Positions 1 to 12,150 of a DNA stretch of 64,000 bases are shown here, piece after piece. Position 1 is the first letter of the stretch; each line of letters starts with the position of its first letter. The stretch is from Arachis hypogaea (Eukaryota > Streptophyta > Magnoliopsida > Fabales > Fabaceae). The notes under the pieces are model-generated. The model did no database searches. It was not told where the DNA came from and was given only the letters and a program-made list of their open reading frames with translations. The position numbers and the translations under genes are program-made. The stretch spans positions 21,364,890 to 21,428,889 of the forward strand of contig NC_092045.1 in assembly GCF_003086295.3 (NCBI RefSeq), in the 5' to 3' direction.

Positions 1-1150
1 CTTAAGAAAATAAAAAAATATTTTCATGTATTATATATAATATTTTAAATAAACTATATTTTGACAAATATGTGATAAAAAATTATATCGTATAATAATA
101 TTTTTAACAAAAATAATTAGTTAATAAGTATTGGATATAATAATCTAATTATTTATTAATTAATTTAAAATCAGAATTTAATTATTTTCTATTTTTATGT
201 TGCAGTTTAAAATATTATTTTAATATTATAAAAAAAATTTTCACAATAATTAATTTCAGTGAGTAAAAAATATTTATATTCATTTGTATTTCTATATTCT
301 TTATATTTTTAATTACGTAAATTTGGTTAGTTTAGGTCTTACTAATATAAGTTAATAATATATGGGAAAATTTTTGTAAAATACGGTTAGGAAGATTTAA
401 TTAAAAATAGCCTTTTGGAAAAAATTTTAGGCTCCTCTCGCTAGATGCTAAGTTGACACTTCCTTTGTTTCTATTTATAAAATGTACATTTGCCTCCCTT
501 GTAAGTTTTAAAAAATCTTCTCTTTAATCCATTTTAAATGTTTTGTGTTAACTAATTAATATTAATTTGATCTGGATTTTTTTTAAACAGTCGAATTTGT
601 CCGTAAAATATACCTGAGTAAAAATTTTATTTTTACTCAATAAATTTTGCTGACCAAAATACACTTTAGTAAATTTTTTTAAAAGTATTTTGATAAAAAT
701 ACAATTTAACCAATAAAAAAAGAATTTATTAAAGACTATTCTGATAAGTAAAATTTAACATCGCAAAACTAAAATAATATAAGGGAGGAGAATAATATAC
801 GTTAACATTGCGAAACTAAAAGTAAAATATAAAAAATTATTTTGCATATTTTTTATAAAAGAATAATTTAATTATTAAATAACATTTGTAATTATTAATT
901 CCTTAACAATCTTATGCCCAAAATATAATTCAGTAACCTCAAAGCTTTACTCAACTTACTTGCTCTTATTTCTACTATTCTCCAACACATATGCAATGCC
1001 AGCACAAAGAACAAGAAACAAATTACGTACTGCATAATCCTATACATGTTATAAAGGAGAGATCAAACTATATATCTTTTGGAATTTATGCAACAGCCAG
1101 AACACATCATTAATGGACACATATCGGAGATCAATGACAAGAGCCTCTAG
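1..1150. other. AT-rich DNA, no gene seen
   Basis: Very AT-rich sequence with long A and T runs and no reading frame of note on either strand. No terminal repeats or coding similarity were recognised. It may be the far part of the decayed LTR whose end is at 1849. Confidence 0.6.
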
Positions 1151-1686
1151 GTAGATCGGTGCTTACCAGGATGAGGAAGAAAGGCAACCCCACTCCCACC
1201 CAGCCACGACAAATGAGGGATTCAGGCAGTCGGCCAGCAGCTTCACCACGTGATACCACCACCGCAGCAAGCGGATCCCACTTTCAAATCCCAGCGGCAC
1301 CTGCACGTCCCGTGATGCCGGTAGACCAGCCAGGACTTAGGGCTTCCTTCAATGATATGAGGCTACTGAAGCGAAGACCCAAGTGCTACCTTTCATGCAT
1401 TTTTTTTTTCGGCACCCCAAACATGGCCCAGGTTGTGAGCAACCAACGGAACACGGGATTTTCGCAATCCCGTTCGATCTCACCCAATGAAGCCGGCTCA
1501 GTTGCCCATCCGATCAGCGCCCTCAACTTCCTCAAAGCCAGCTGCATCCTGCATCATGAGAGCAACACGTGTCAAATCCTCAAATAATAAGATTGTACAT
1601 CTGTATATCTGTACAAACAATATCTGTACACTAGTACGACCCTTTTCCCTTAATGGTTTTCCGGGAAACTAAATGATAGCTAGGAT
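1151..1686. other. GC-richer unrecognised segment with a weak open frame
   Basis: This 530-bp block is clearly richer in G and C than its flanks. A plus-strand frame (1159-1587, 142 codons) is rich in Pro, Ala, Ser and Arg and matches no domain I recognise. It has no clear promoter or splice context. It lies just left of a retrotransposon LTR end (1849), so it is probably transposon-derived. I would not call it a gene. Confidence 0.3.
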
Positions 1687-1746
1687 AATATTATAATAAT
1701 AATAATGTAATAATAATAGTAATAATAATAATAATAGTAATAATAA
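1687..1746. repeat. (TAA)n microsatellite
   Basis: Interrupted run of TAA/ATA triplets, directly left of the LTR end at 1849. A shorter (TAA)n run stands at the same place in the paired copy near 5345. Confidence 0.9.
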
Positions 1747-1849
1747 ATTTTGTCTAATCAAAATAGTTTTCTTAAAAACTACATCTTAATATAATACAAT
1801 AATTTGTAAATAGTCAATTATTTAATTTATAAAAATTTGGGATCTTACA
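1747..1849 (-). repeat. LTR terminal fragment (copy 1)
   Basis: About 100 bp repeated almost exactly at 5355-5457: both read through TTCTTAAAAACTACATCTTA and end in a CTTACA or CTTATA type terminus. On the minus strand this end begins TGTAAGATCCC, the usual start of a Tekay/Del-type LTR. The adjoining 1850-1900 reads on the minus strand like the GA-rich end of such an element's internal region. It is therefore probably the start of a 3' LTR of a minus-strand chromovirus. Confidence 0.55.
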
Positions 1850-2353
1850 TCCTATTCCACTTATAAAAATTTTCGTTCTCAAAATTTGATACAAGATGAA
1901 AAAGATTCATTTCCAGTTCACTTTTAAAAACATCAAAGAAAAGAACCAAAACGGTTTGGCATACTCAGTTTTTCAAATATGAAAGAAATCATATCTCATG
2001 ATGATAACAGAAAAGGAGTAGTGTACTGCGGAAATTTAGAAAGATTCTTAAGATTAGAGTCTAACAAGGATGCACATAATAATGACAGGTAAACAACATT
2101 AAAGTTGAATGTTTCGAAAAGTTCGAGTAATAACCAGAAACGTGCTCAAGTAAGGATATGTATGAATAACAAGGTATGGTCAGAAAATATTCGAAACACA
2201 TCCCAAGATGAAGATTCGGAACAAAGAATTCCACTGCAAAGAATCAAGGAAGAGATGACTTCAAACCCACTAGCACGAAATAATACTATGCAATTAATAT
2301 TACAAATGCAATTAATACTATGCAATTAATTTAATAAAATAAAATTTAATTTA
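1850..2353 (-). other. Probable decayed 3' internal region of a Tekay/Del-type element
   Basis: Minus-strand sequence next to the LTR end at 1849 resembles the GAGGACGAAAT...AAGT stretch that precedes the polypurine tract of Tekay/Del elements, here much changed. The short plus-strand frame 2105-2329 has no recognisable domain. Nothing else is identifiable. Confidence 0.35.

Positions 2354-2391
<38 letters not shown>
2354..2391. repeat. (TTA)n microsatellite
   Basis: About twelve uninterrupted ATT/TTA triplets. Confidence 0.95.
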
Positions 2392-3544
2392 AGTTTAAAA
2401 GAAAAAAAAAAGTTAAACGTAGATATTTATATGCCTGCATATATATAAGGACACATGCACCTTAGTCATCATATAATTCCATTTCCTTTTCTTTACTTTA
2501 CCGAAAAACCAAAAGGGAAAAAAGAAAGAGAAGAAAACATGGACTAGGTGCATGAATATATATATGTGTAACTTGACACCTAATGAATCTTTTATATCCA
2601 CAAGTCACCATTAGCCTTAACTATCTTCATTTTCTTTCACTCAACACCGAACATTAACCCAAAGAAAAGAAAAAGAAAGGCCGAGAGAGAATGTGATGCT
2701 TCCATGGAAACCGTGAGTTTCCGATTTTAATTTCTTGCGATCTGTAACTCCAATAAAAAATCTAATCCGATAAAAGTGTTCGTATCTTCCTCTTTTACGT
2801 GTTGGCGTTATTTTTATTCGGTGGAAGTCGACGGTGACGTAGCTCTCCTACCTCTTGAGCTTGGCCAACTGGAGTTCTACGAAGCACGGAGGATTCCAGA
2901 CGTTTTTCCTTTCAGCAGCTCGGTCAGAAAGTTTCTCCGGAATTTCGAGTATTTCGATTACGTACGAAGGTAGAGGATTTTATTTTGAAATTAGCTAAAT
3001 GCCATGGAAGTCTAGTGGGTACTTGTAAATAATTTATGATTGTTTGAAGTGACTGAATTTGATGAGTATGTATTTGATTTTCCGATTGAAAAGAGGTTGA
3101 AAAAGGTTCAGTTGGGACCCGAAAAAGGGTGGCTAACCCCGAGTTTTAGAGGAAGTGCTGCCAAAATTTTATAAAACCTGAGGTTTTATTTGAAAAATTA
3201 CTTTAAAAGATTTGGTTTTGGAAAATTAAATTATTTAAAATATATTTAGTTAAGAAAAGATTTACTCTATTTTAAAGTTTTATTTATTAAGAAAAATATA
3301 ATGTTTTAAACCCAATCTTTTAAGGAGAGATTTTGTTTTAAGTAAAGATTTGAGCTCGGTTTATTAAGAAAAAGAATCTCTACCACAGGAGAGCAGAGAA
3401 CAAGGATTTAAAGAATATATTAATTAATGAAGCGTCTGCCACAGGAGAGCAGATGTGACATTGTTTGTGCCTTAGTGCCAAATGTAAAGTGGGGACGCCC
3501 ACACACTGAGAACTATTTTCCAGATATACACTTATTGATTTGGA

Positions 3545-3630
3545 AAGTCACACTGTATGCGGCCTGGCCGTACGACTTAAAGTCACACTGTATGCGGCCT
3601 GGCCGTACGACTTATAAGCACACTGTATGC
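3545..3630. repeat. 35-bp tandem repeat, about 2.5 units
   Basis: Two adjacent 35-bp units (3545-3579 and 3580-3614) are identical, each containing tgcggcctggccgtacgac. A partial third unit follows to 3630. Each unit contains the palindromic GGCCTGGCC word. Confidence 0.9.
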
Positions 3631-3929
3631 ATCTGGAAAGCCATATCTGGGACTTGTGCCCGGATAATGTCAGGAGCGGGTAGGCAACCGACACATGAGC
3701 TCATGGCCTGCATTAGGAATAGACATGCATCATGTTGTTTGCACATTTGTGTTTGGTTGTGTTTGCTTGTTATATTTTCTCTGTGATTGTGCTGTTTGAC
3801 TTGTTTGTCTTATTGCAATTTGTTTGTGTGTTGATCTGTTTCTTGTGCTATTAGTTGGTGTATTGAGGTGACTGAGAATTGGACTTTGTTTTTAGTTCGA
3901 AAAATTAAAAAGGGTAATTAAGTATATGA

Positions 3930-4431
3930 AGAAAGAGTAAGAAGTATTTCCAAAGATTTTAAAAAGAAGAAAATAGTTTTTATTAAATAAAGTTAATTAT
4001 TTGCATGTTAATCATTACTTTTACGGCATTTCCATTCCCTATTGAGAACGTGTGGTTTGTTCTCACCCCAAAATCTTCCACCCTTTCAGTGACACAGGTT
4101 CGAAGATTCAGTTAGAAGATGCAGACGACTAGTAGATTTACTTGTGATTCTTATTATTTTTATAGAGTTCCCTCGCCCTTGTTGCTTTAAGTTTTATTTT
4201 ATCCAGAAGGATAGGTATTGTATTTGAGTTTTATATTGAATTCTTTTGTATAACCTCTATTATTATTAGTAACTATGTGATTGTTATTATTTGAAGATCT
4301 TTTGTTATGTGAATTTAATTACTAAAATCTTTTTCTAAAATTTTCTTAAAAACTAAAACGCGATATCGACGTAAAGGCTCAATAGTAAATTTATAATAAA
4401 GGAAATCAGGTCCATAACGCCTTACTTTTGG
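3930..4431. repeat. Direct repeat, copy A (with 4866-5332)
   Basis: About 500 bp matching 4866-5332 at high identity with small indels. Shared landmarks are TTTACGGCATT, GTTCTCACCCCAAAATC, GAGTTCCCTCGCCCTTGTTG and CCTTACTTTTGG at the right end. It looks like two copies of an LTR 3' portion in tandem, separated by an inverted fragment. Confidence 0.8.
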
Positions 4432-4789
4432 AGATAGGGGGTAAGAATCGGGAAGTTCTTAGTAGGGTCGGGGTTAGAAGTTAAGTTCATTTTGCCATTA
4501 TTAACCAACCGCAACTAACAACAAAACACTTATAAGCATGAATAATAAAAGAACTCAGAAGTCAATCAGTCACGCAGCACACACACACAATCACAGAGTT
4601 ACACAGCACAGAGATATGCGCAAACAAGCATGATGCATGTCTATTCCTATCGCAGGTAATGAGCTTATTTGTCAGTTTCGACCCGCACCCGACGCAATCC
4701 GACCCGCAAGTTAGATAAGGCATTCCAGCGGCATAACCTCTGCAAGTTTCCACTTCTTGCAGGCGCTGATTCTCCAAAAGTAAGGCGTT
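4416..4789. repeat. 340-bp segment bounded by 17-bp perfect inverted repeats
   Basis: The left arm 4416-4432 (aacgccttacttttgga) is the exact reverse complement of the right arm 4773-4789. The enclosed part contains, at about 4610-4660, a reverse-complement match to 3695-3745 (catgatgcatgtctattcct). The segment is therefore an inverted piece of the same LTR family lying between direct copies A and B. Confidence 0.8.
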
Positions 4790-4865
4790 AAGAAAATGTG
4801 ACTAGTTTTATATTTAAGATTTGTTTTGAGTTAAGAGATTTTAAAAGGAGGTAATTAATTGTCTA

Positions 4866-5332
4866 AAGTAGAACCAAGAGTATTTTCAAAGGGTTTGATA
4901 AAAATATATTTTTATTGAGTAAAGTTAATTATTTGCACTTTATTTCATTACTTTTACGGCATTCCCATTCCCTACTGAGAACGTTTGGTTTGTTCTCACC
5001 CCAAAATCTTTCACCCTTTCAGTGACACAGGTTTGAAGATTTAGTTAGAAGATGCAGACAACTAGTAGATTTACTTGTGATTCCTGTTATTTTTATAGAG
5101 TTCCCTCGCCCTTGTTGCTTTAAGTTTTATTTTATCCAGAGGGATAGGTTTTGTATTTGAGTTTTATATTGAATTCATTTGTATAGCATTTATTATTATT
5201 AATAATTGTGTGATTTGAATTACTACAAATAATTTTCTGGTATTTTCTTATAAACTGAAATGCGATATCGACCTAAAGGCTCAATATTAAATAGTAAATA
5301 AGGAGAATAGGTTAGTAACTCCTTACTTTTGG
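4866..5332. repeat. Direct repeat, copy B (with 3930-4431)
   Basis: Second copy of the LTR-like 3' segment described at 3930-4431, ending in the same CCTTACTTTTGG word. Confidence 0.8.
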
Positions 5333-5342
5333 TACGATCATG

Positions 5343-5457
5343 ACGTACAATAATAATAATAATACTATCAAAATAATTTTCTTAAAAACTACATCTTAAT
5401 ATAATACAATAATTTGTAAATAGTCAATTATTTAATTTATAAAAATTTGGAATCTTA
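5343..5457. repeat. LTR terminal fragment (copy 2)
   Basis: Near-identical to the fragment ending at 1849, including the (TAA)n run on its left and the terminal AATCTTATAG, which corresponds to GATCTTACA in copy 1. The two copies bracket 1850-5342, so the interval is probably the wreck of a single LTR element. Confidence 0.6.
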
Positions 5458-7814
5458 TAGTTGGTCTACATCATTAAAAAAAAATAATACTATGCAATTA
5501 CATTTGTACATATAACATGTTCCTAAATTTTTATATGCAAAACTTAAGATTCTGTATTTCTTTGTTTATGCCATAAATAAGTATTATTTACAATGATTTG
5601 TATTGATTTAAAAGCTTAAAAATTTTGCATGTATTAATTTTATATTTAATATTAAAACATGAAAATTTACTATGTTATTTTACTATTAATGTATGTAGTA
5701 TTATATTATAAAATATAAAAATTAAAATAATTATTATATAGTTTAGATGGATTGAACTAAATATAAAAATATAAAACAGAATTGTATTATTAAATTTTAG
5801 TAATTTTAATTAGTTAATAATATAAAATAAGATAGAAGTGACTATTTATAATTGAAAAGTTTTGGTTGATTAGACTAAAAAAATCGAAAAATACTCTAAA
5901 TAAAAAGGCAAATTAACTTTAATATTAAATTCATTAATACGATTTTAATTTTATATAATAGTTAGATAATAAATTAGTAAAAGCAAATGAAAGGATGGCT
6001 TTAATTAGTATTTGATAAAATATTCATTTAGAATAATTAAAAAAAAGTAAAAGTATGATATTATTAAAAATAATACATTTTTATGTTTAAAATACATTTA
6101 AATAATATATTTGTAAAATATAAAATTTAGAATATCATAACTTCATGAATATTAATCATTAATCAATTATGAACTAACATAAAATTATAATATAATTTAT
6201 TGATGAAAAATAATCAACAATTAATATTAATAAATATAAAAATCATCCAAACACTTCAATTAAAAGTATGAGTGGTTAATTATCATTTATTATTAATAAT
6301 ATTTTGTTCATAACTAAAACTAAAAATATAATTATTCAAATTTAGATTTTAGAAGAAAAAATGTATAAGTAATAAATAATCTATTTTATCATGCATGTTA
6401 TAAATTAATGAATTAAACTAACTGATATAATGAATTATAATTAATTAATTGGTATAAATTATAATAAATGATATGATATTTGAAAAAAATAAAATGAATA
6501 AGAAGAAAATAAAAAGAAATAGAAGAGATAAAAGACAACAATAAAATAAATTAAGTGTGAGAGTTTTATTTTTTTTACAAATTTTATATCACATCCGTTT
6601 CAATAATAATAAATAAAAATACATCAACTTGATATCTAAGAGAAAATGATGAGATAAAATCATAACACAGTTCTAAAACAAAAGTTTAAATTAAACCATA
6701 ATATCATTGCACAACACAAATTGAAAATAATTTTACACTATAATATACCACACAGACAAGTAAATGACTTAAGTTTAATTACGAAATTTTTTTTATTTAT
6801 GCATACATGATAACACCATAGTCTATAAATGATTCATGAATAACATATCATATATTGCTCTGAATGATGAGCACGGAAGTTGAAGAGTGTGTGGTGGTTT
6901 GTGTCCACGATAGTTGACTTCTTACGACGACGCCTCATAAGAAGAAAAAGAATTGTTGTAAAAGCTACCTAATGAAAGAGTAATTTGTAAATGAATGATA
7001 TTTTCATCTAGCATATATGGTCTTTTATAGTGGTAAAATAAAAATGGAAGGAATAAAATTTTCTATTTTTATATTCGGAATAGAATTTGATATTTATCGT
7101 AATAAAATTAAATAACTAATCAGTTATAATTTATGTATTTAATTAAATAAAATAAATTAAATAAAAATATTTTCAAGAATTAATCAAATAGTTAGTTGAT
7201 ACAAATAATTAATATAATTGGTTTTATTTAATTTATTGAATTCAAAAAATAAATTAGGAAATAATTGATTAAATTAATTAGTTAATATAATTAATTTATT
7301 ATAATTGATTGAATTTAATAACATATGAAATTAATCTGAGATAATGATTTTTTTAATTAAATTAATCTGTATTTATTGTATTTAATCATTAACAAGTAAC
7401 AAATCATATATGCTATTATGTACCTTATAAATTAATGAATTAAAATAATTGATATAATAAATTACAATTATTTGATTGATATGAATTATAATAAATAGTG
7501 TGATATTTAAATATCTAATTAAATCAATTAGTTGATATAATTAATTTACTGTAATAAATTGTATTCAATGAATTATATATAAAAAATAAATTAAGAAACA
7601 GGCTCAAAAGTACTGATTAATCTAGAAATTTTAAATAGTGGAGGTAAGCATATAGCATATAAAAATAATAAAAAATATTTATAAATATATCAAAATATAT
7701 AAAAAATAAATAATATAAAAATATTAAATATTGAATAATTTTTATGTAATCATTATCAATATTAATATATTGATAAATAATAATATGGTTATTAATTTAT
7801 CTATTTGTAAATTA

Positions 7815-7860
<46 letters not shown>

Positions 7861-8255
7861 ATTAATTAAAATATAAATAGATTACCTTCTAATCAATAAT
7901 AAAAGTGAAATATATTTTTTATGAATTATATACAATAAATGATATTTTAAATAAATAATATTTTTTATGTTATATTTTTTTCAATAAATAATATCACAGG
8001 TAATTATCATTATCATATATTATTATTATTAATATTAATATTATTATTAAAATGATTAAAAATATTTTTAATTGATAATTGATAAGTAGTTTAATAATGC
8101 ATTAAATATTGATTTGATATAATTATAATAAAGATATGTTTCTAAATTAGTATAATTATGTATTATTCATTAAATATTAATTATAATATAATTATAATAA
8201 AGATATTTTTTATAAAATAATTTAGAATAGAGAATAGAAAAGTTCATTTTAGAGG
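5458..8255. other. Extremely AT-rich DNA, no gene seen
   Basis: No reading frame over 60 codons. Two weakly similar stretches (about 6366-6485 and 7385-7512) share phrases such as TTATAAATTAATGAATTAAA and GAATTATAATAAAT in the same order, so an old local duplication is possible. A small GC-richer patch lies at 6860-6950 without any recognisable product. Confidence 0.6.
7814..7855. repeat. (AAT)n microsatellite
   Basis: Uninterrupted run of about fourteen AAT triplets. Confidence 0.95.
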
Positions 8256-8260
8256 AAAAA

Positions 8261-10733
8261 TGTAATACCCGGTCTAACCGAAATTAATTAAATAATGAGT
8301 TAAGTAGGAGCGAATATGGTTGGAATATTTGGCAATTGGAATTTGATGATTTAAATATGATTTTTGGATTCAGTGAATTTTTCCGAGTCGGAAGACATAG
8401 TTTTCTGCGTAAAAGCGCGCAGTGGAATTTTGACCGGCAGTACCGGTTGAGACCTGTCTGGTACTGCAGCTGAGAAAATTGATTATGAGTAAATAAGATT
8501 AAGAAATGAGGGATTATAATTAGGGGAGGTAGAAATATTTGAAGTGCGATTTAGAGCGCTAATCTTAAAGGTTTTGGTCCAAAATTGGGCCAACGGACAA
8601 AAATAAGTGAACCGGGCCTAAGCAATGAGAAAGGAGCTAGGGGATGTGGTAACTTGCGAGTGAAGCAAGGGGAAAAGTTATGATCAATGATGATCAACGA
8701 TGATTATATGAGATATGGAGGATGACGGTGGGAGTACCGTGTATGCCATGAGCCGAAGGGCTATATTTATTGATGAATGACTGGTTCTTGATTGGACCAT
8801 GAGCCGGATGGCTGAGTTATTGCCAGGTCACGGCAAAGCCATTATTGATTATGGCTGAGAATAATTGCATATATGATTAATGAATGAATGTGTTAAATGG
8901 ATAATAATGGAAGATGTTGAAATGTGATGTGTAACCCCGGGTAGTAGGCAGTGGCGTTGTCCACTTGCTCCGGGTATGAGACGGAAAAGGATGTTTATGA
9001 TAAATGAGTTAATTATGGAGTTTTGAATGAATGTATTTGTGATACCTGGGTAGTAGTAAGGGTTGTGGTTCGTCCCACTTGCTCCAGGTTAATGTTTGAG
9101 ATTTGATAACGATGAAGATTGATAATATGAATTGAGATTGAATGAATATATGTTTGAGATACCTGGGTAGTAGCAAGGTTTGTGGTCCGTCCCGCTTGCT
9201 CCGGGTTAATGTTTAAGATACCTGGGCAGTAGCAAGGGTTGTGGTTTGTCCCACTTGCTCCGGGTTAATGCTTAAGATACCTGGGTAGTAGCAAGGGTTG
9301 TGGTTCGTCCCACTTGCTCCAGGTCAGAGATTGTGACGCCTGGGTAGTAGCCGCAGTAGTGGTTGTTCCACTGGCTCCAGGTTGAGCTGTTAAACACCCG
9401 CCTGGGTAGTAGCCGCAGTAGTGGTTGTTCCACTGGCTCTGGGCTGAGCGGGTAGTAGCAAGGGGGTTGTAGCTCAAACCTACTTGCTCCGCAAGGGGTG
9501 TTTCTGTCCAATGGTTAGCTACCAGGACATGTCGGGTTGGCTATATAACCGACAGATGATATCATCAGCCATAGGGCAGGCATACATCATTTGCATATGT
9601 TTGAATTGTTTGGGTTTACCTATTTGTTTTGGATTTCTATATCATACATGCTATGTTACCTGATTACGTGCTACTTGCTCTACTTGTACCTTATTTGTGT
9701 ATTACTTGTCTGTATTGCTTGTGTTTGAACAACTGAGAGATCCCTCATGATGGTGTCGGTGGATGTTGGGGGCTGTTCTTGATGAGATGAATTGATAATG
9801 CGATTGCATGATGATGATGATTTTTGAATGAGATCATTTGAGCCCCCTGGGTAGACGCAGTGATGTGATTTCACTAGCTCCAGGCGGGGGTATGATGTAT
9901 TGATATAGAGTTGCTGAGGCAGAACAACTGGTGATGGTTTTGCTTATGATTCTGAGTCTGATTCGTGGAAGAATCAGCGAGTTGGGAAACATGTGTAACA
10001 TGAACTAGATTTAGTATCCCCTTACGTCAGATGCCTATTTATGGATTAGTGAGAATCTAGGCTGGATACTTGGTGAAAAGGAGTTTAGGATGCTTAGTGA
10101 GTTTTATTGCAGTGCATTGTATTTATTTGACACTTTTACCGTACTGGGAACCCATGGGCCCGGGGTTCTCATTCCGTATATATCTCTTGTTTTTCAGATA
10201 CAGGTTCAGGTGCTCAGAAGTGAGCTGTGGTTCGTCTGAGAGCCGGCGAAGATCTTTATTTTTCTCCACTTTGTGTTTTGCTTAGAATCTCTCCACCTTT
10301 GTTTTGAAGATATTATATTATGTGTTGAACTCTTTTGGAACTTGCCTATAGCGGCTCTTATGTTTCCTTTGGGAGAGATTAGGATGTACTGTTGTCAACT
10401 ACTTTCATACTGTACCCTAGCCGGCCTAAACTTCGCGGGTCGCGACTAGTGGCTATTTACTTATGTTATATATATATCTATCTGTTATCTATCTCTTAAT
10501 CTCCTTTATGCCTTGTCCATATAACGCTTTCGGCTTCATGTTTTATCTTTTCGTTGTCGAATCGTGAGTGATACGTCTTCGCGATTTTATTTCTACTCTT
10601 TTCAGGCTTCTCGATTAATACTCCTTTCAAAATTACCTATGTTTATATATTAAAAATCCACCTGAGAGTCGTACCACCGTAATATCATTGACTTATGACT
10701 CGAGCATAAGGATTTGAATATTAGGGTGTTACA
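8261..10733 (+). mobile_element. Solo LTR of a Tekay/Del-type Ty3/gypsy element
   Basis: A 2473-bp segment starts TGTAATACCCGG and ends GGGTGTTACA, with AAAAA on both sides (8256-8260 and 10734-10738). No internal coding region is attached, so it is a solo LTR left by recombination between two LTRs. It is a relative of the LTRs at 46699-50190 and 54902-58388 in the opposite orientation: the phrases ccaatggttagctaccagga, gatgatatcatcagccat and ccatgagccgaaggg are shared in the same order. Its central part differs, with a hairpin-repeat array here against a CpG-rich cluster elsewhere there. The AAAAA duplication lies in A-rich DNA and is weak evidence alone; the matching termini are the stronger evidence. 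Confidence 0.85.
9041..9497. repeat. Tandem array of about 59-bp hairpin-like units in the LTR
   Basis: Seven units start near 9044, 9161, 9220, 9279, 9339, 9401 and 9448; the three central steps are 59, 59 and 60 bp. Each unit runs from acctgggtagtagcaag to cttgctccaggt. These ends pair with each other (acctgg with ccaggt, gcaag with cttgc), so every unit can fold as an imperfect stem-loop. Diverged single units occur at about 8933-8980 and 9845-9890. Confidence 0.85.
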
Positions 10734-10738
10734 AAAAA

Positions 10739-12150
10739 CGGAGTCACGAGAGATGGACACTTCACCTTCATTAGTTAGGGAAAAACTCAGTTTTAGTATA
10801 TTAAGTAGACAAGTATATTTCTCTAACAGTCTTTTAGAATAATTTTTCCTAAATTAATTAACTAATTAATCCCAAGTGAATATTTATATATATTTATTTA
10901 TATAGTATTGAAAATTAAACAGCATATATTAAAGATTATAAAAAAAATAAATAAATAATAGTTAAGGTCTCTTTGTAAAAAGATTTGGTTTCTCTTTTTA
11001 AATATTATAAAAAAATTTAGTCTTTCTTAATAATTTTAGTATTAAAATTTTTTTTAATAATTAAATCTTTTTAACGGTCCTTTAAAATAATTTTTTTATA
11101 ATTTTTTATTTGAATCTGCGGATGAATTCATATTCACAAATTTTGAATTAGATGCAGATAAAGACTGCAAATCTTGCATAATTAGATCACGATTTGTTCA
11201 TTGTTTATTGCCTTTGACCTCACTTAGACAAATAAGGGATTGTTTGCAGTTAGTTTTAGAAAAAATATTTTTTTTAATGATTTTGTTTTAAAAGATTTTT
11301 TTAATAACTTTTTTAAAAATAATTTTTGTAAAAATAAAAGTAATTTTATATTTAAATATTTTATATAAAAATTTTTTTTATTTATCAATTATGTTCGAAT
11401 AAAATAAGATAAAAATATAAATTTTTTCATTTATTATGTAAAAAATATTTTTTTAAAAAAGTTAAAAAAGATATAAATAATAAATTTTCAAAAAAAATAT
11501 TTTTTATTTTTTTAATATTTTTATTTTTACTATTAAAAATTTATTAAACATACTAAAAAATAAAAAAAAATTTGATTTAATTGCATCAAAACAAGTACTA
11601 AATCTGTTTTAAATTTATAATAAAAAATATGTTCTAATCAACTAATACGATATATTAATAGTATTTTGTGAATATTTTAGCTTACAGTTATTTGATTGAT
11701 TGACTTCGTTCAAAATTCATTTTAACGTTAAATATTTTTTTTTATATAAATTTGTGTCTAATAGTTATTTTCAAATTCAAAATGTTAAAAATTTTATAAA
11801 ACTTGCAAAGTGACGATTCAGATTGAGGATTTTACCTAAATGGGAATTAGATTATCTTAATAGACCAACATAATTTGCACATACCTAAAAGTCATTTGAG
11901 TCATTCCTTTCTTATTATATTCCCTTTTTCTATTAAAAAAAATCTAAGTAACTTATTTTTTCTATCTTCTATTATATGTCTATAAATTATCATTCATATA
12001 TTTTCTCCACTTCATTATAAGAAAAACTATTATCTTTTCTCACTTTTTTACTCTCACTTTAAATCATTTCATTATAAGAAAAACTATTATCTTTTCTCAC
12101 TTTCTTACTCTCACTTTAAATCATTCCCTAAACCATTTAAAAATTACACT
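10739..12150. other. AT-rich DNA, no gene seen
   Basis: Long A and T runs and no supported frame. The only structure seen is the tandem duplication at 12011-12126. Confidence 0.6.
12011..12126. repeat. 57-bp tandem duplication
   Basis: Two adjacent 57-bp copies starting ttcattataagaaaaactat at 12011 and 12068 differ at only one or two positions. Confidence 0.95.

Larger units (their letters stand above)
2640..4431 (+). repeat. Degenerate LTR-like sequence, plus orientation
   Basis: There is no coding frame of substance. The layout resembles the LTR of a Tekay/Del-type element read on the plus strand: a purine-rich stretch with GAGAGAGAATG near 2685, a GC-richer part (2815-2975), degenerate internal repeats (the words ccacaggagagcaga occur twice at 3384-3450, then a 35-bp tandem repeat), and a segment with GTTCTCACCCCAAAATC before CAGTGACACAGGTT. 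Ends and target duplications could not be fixed. The assignment is by resemblance only. Confidence 0.4.

Noticed and set aside
1159..1587. A 142-codon plus-strand frame as a possible gene
   Set aside because: It lies in transposon-like sequence, is low-complexity Pro/Ala/Ser/Arg and matches no known domain; kept only as an unrecognised segment.
9041..9497. Regular repeats of about 59 bp resembling a CRISPR array
   Set aside because: The units are contiguous tandem repeats without unique spacers, inside an LTR of a plant retrotransposon.
9265..9511. Two overlapping minus-strand frames with repeated YYPG-like peptides
   Set aside because: They are translations of the tandem hairpin array and have no independent support.
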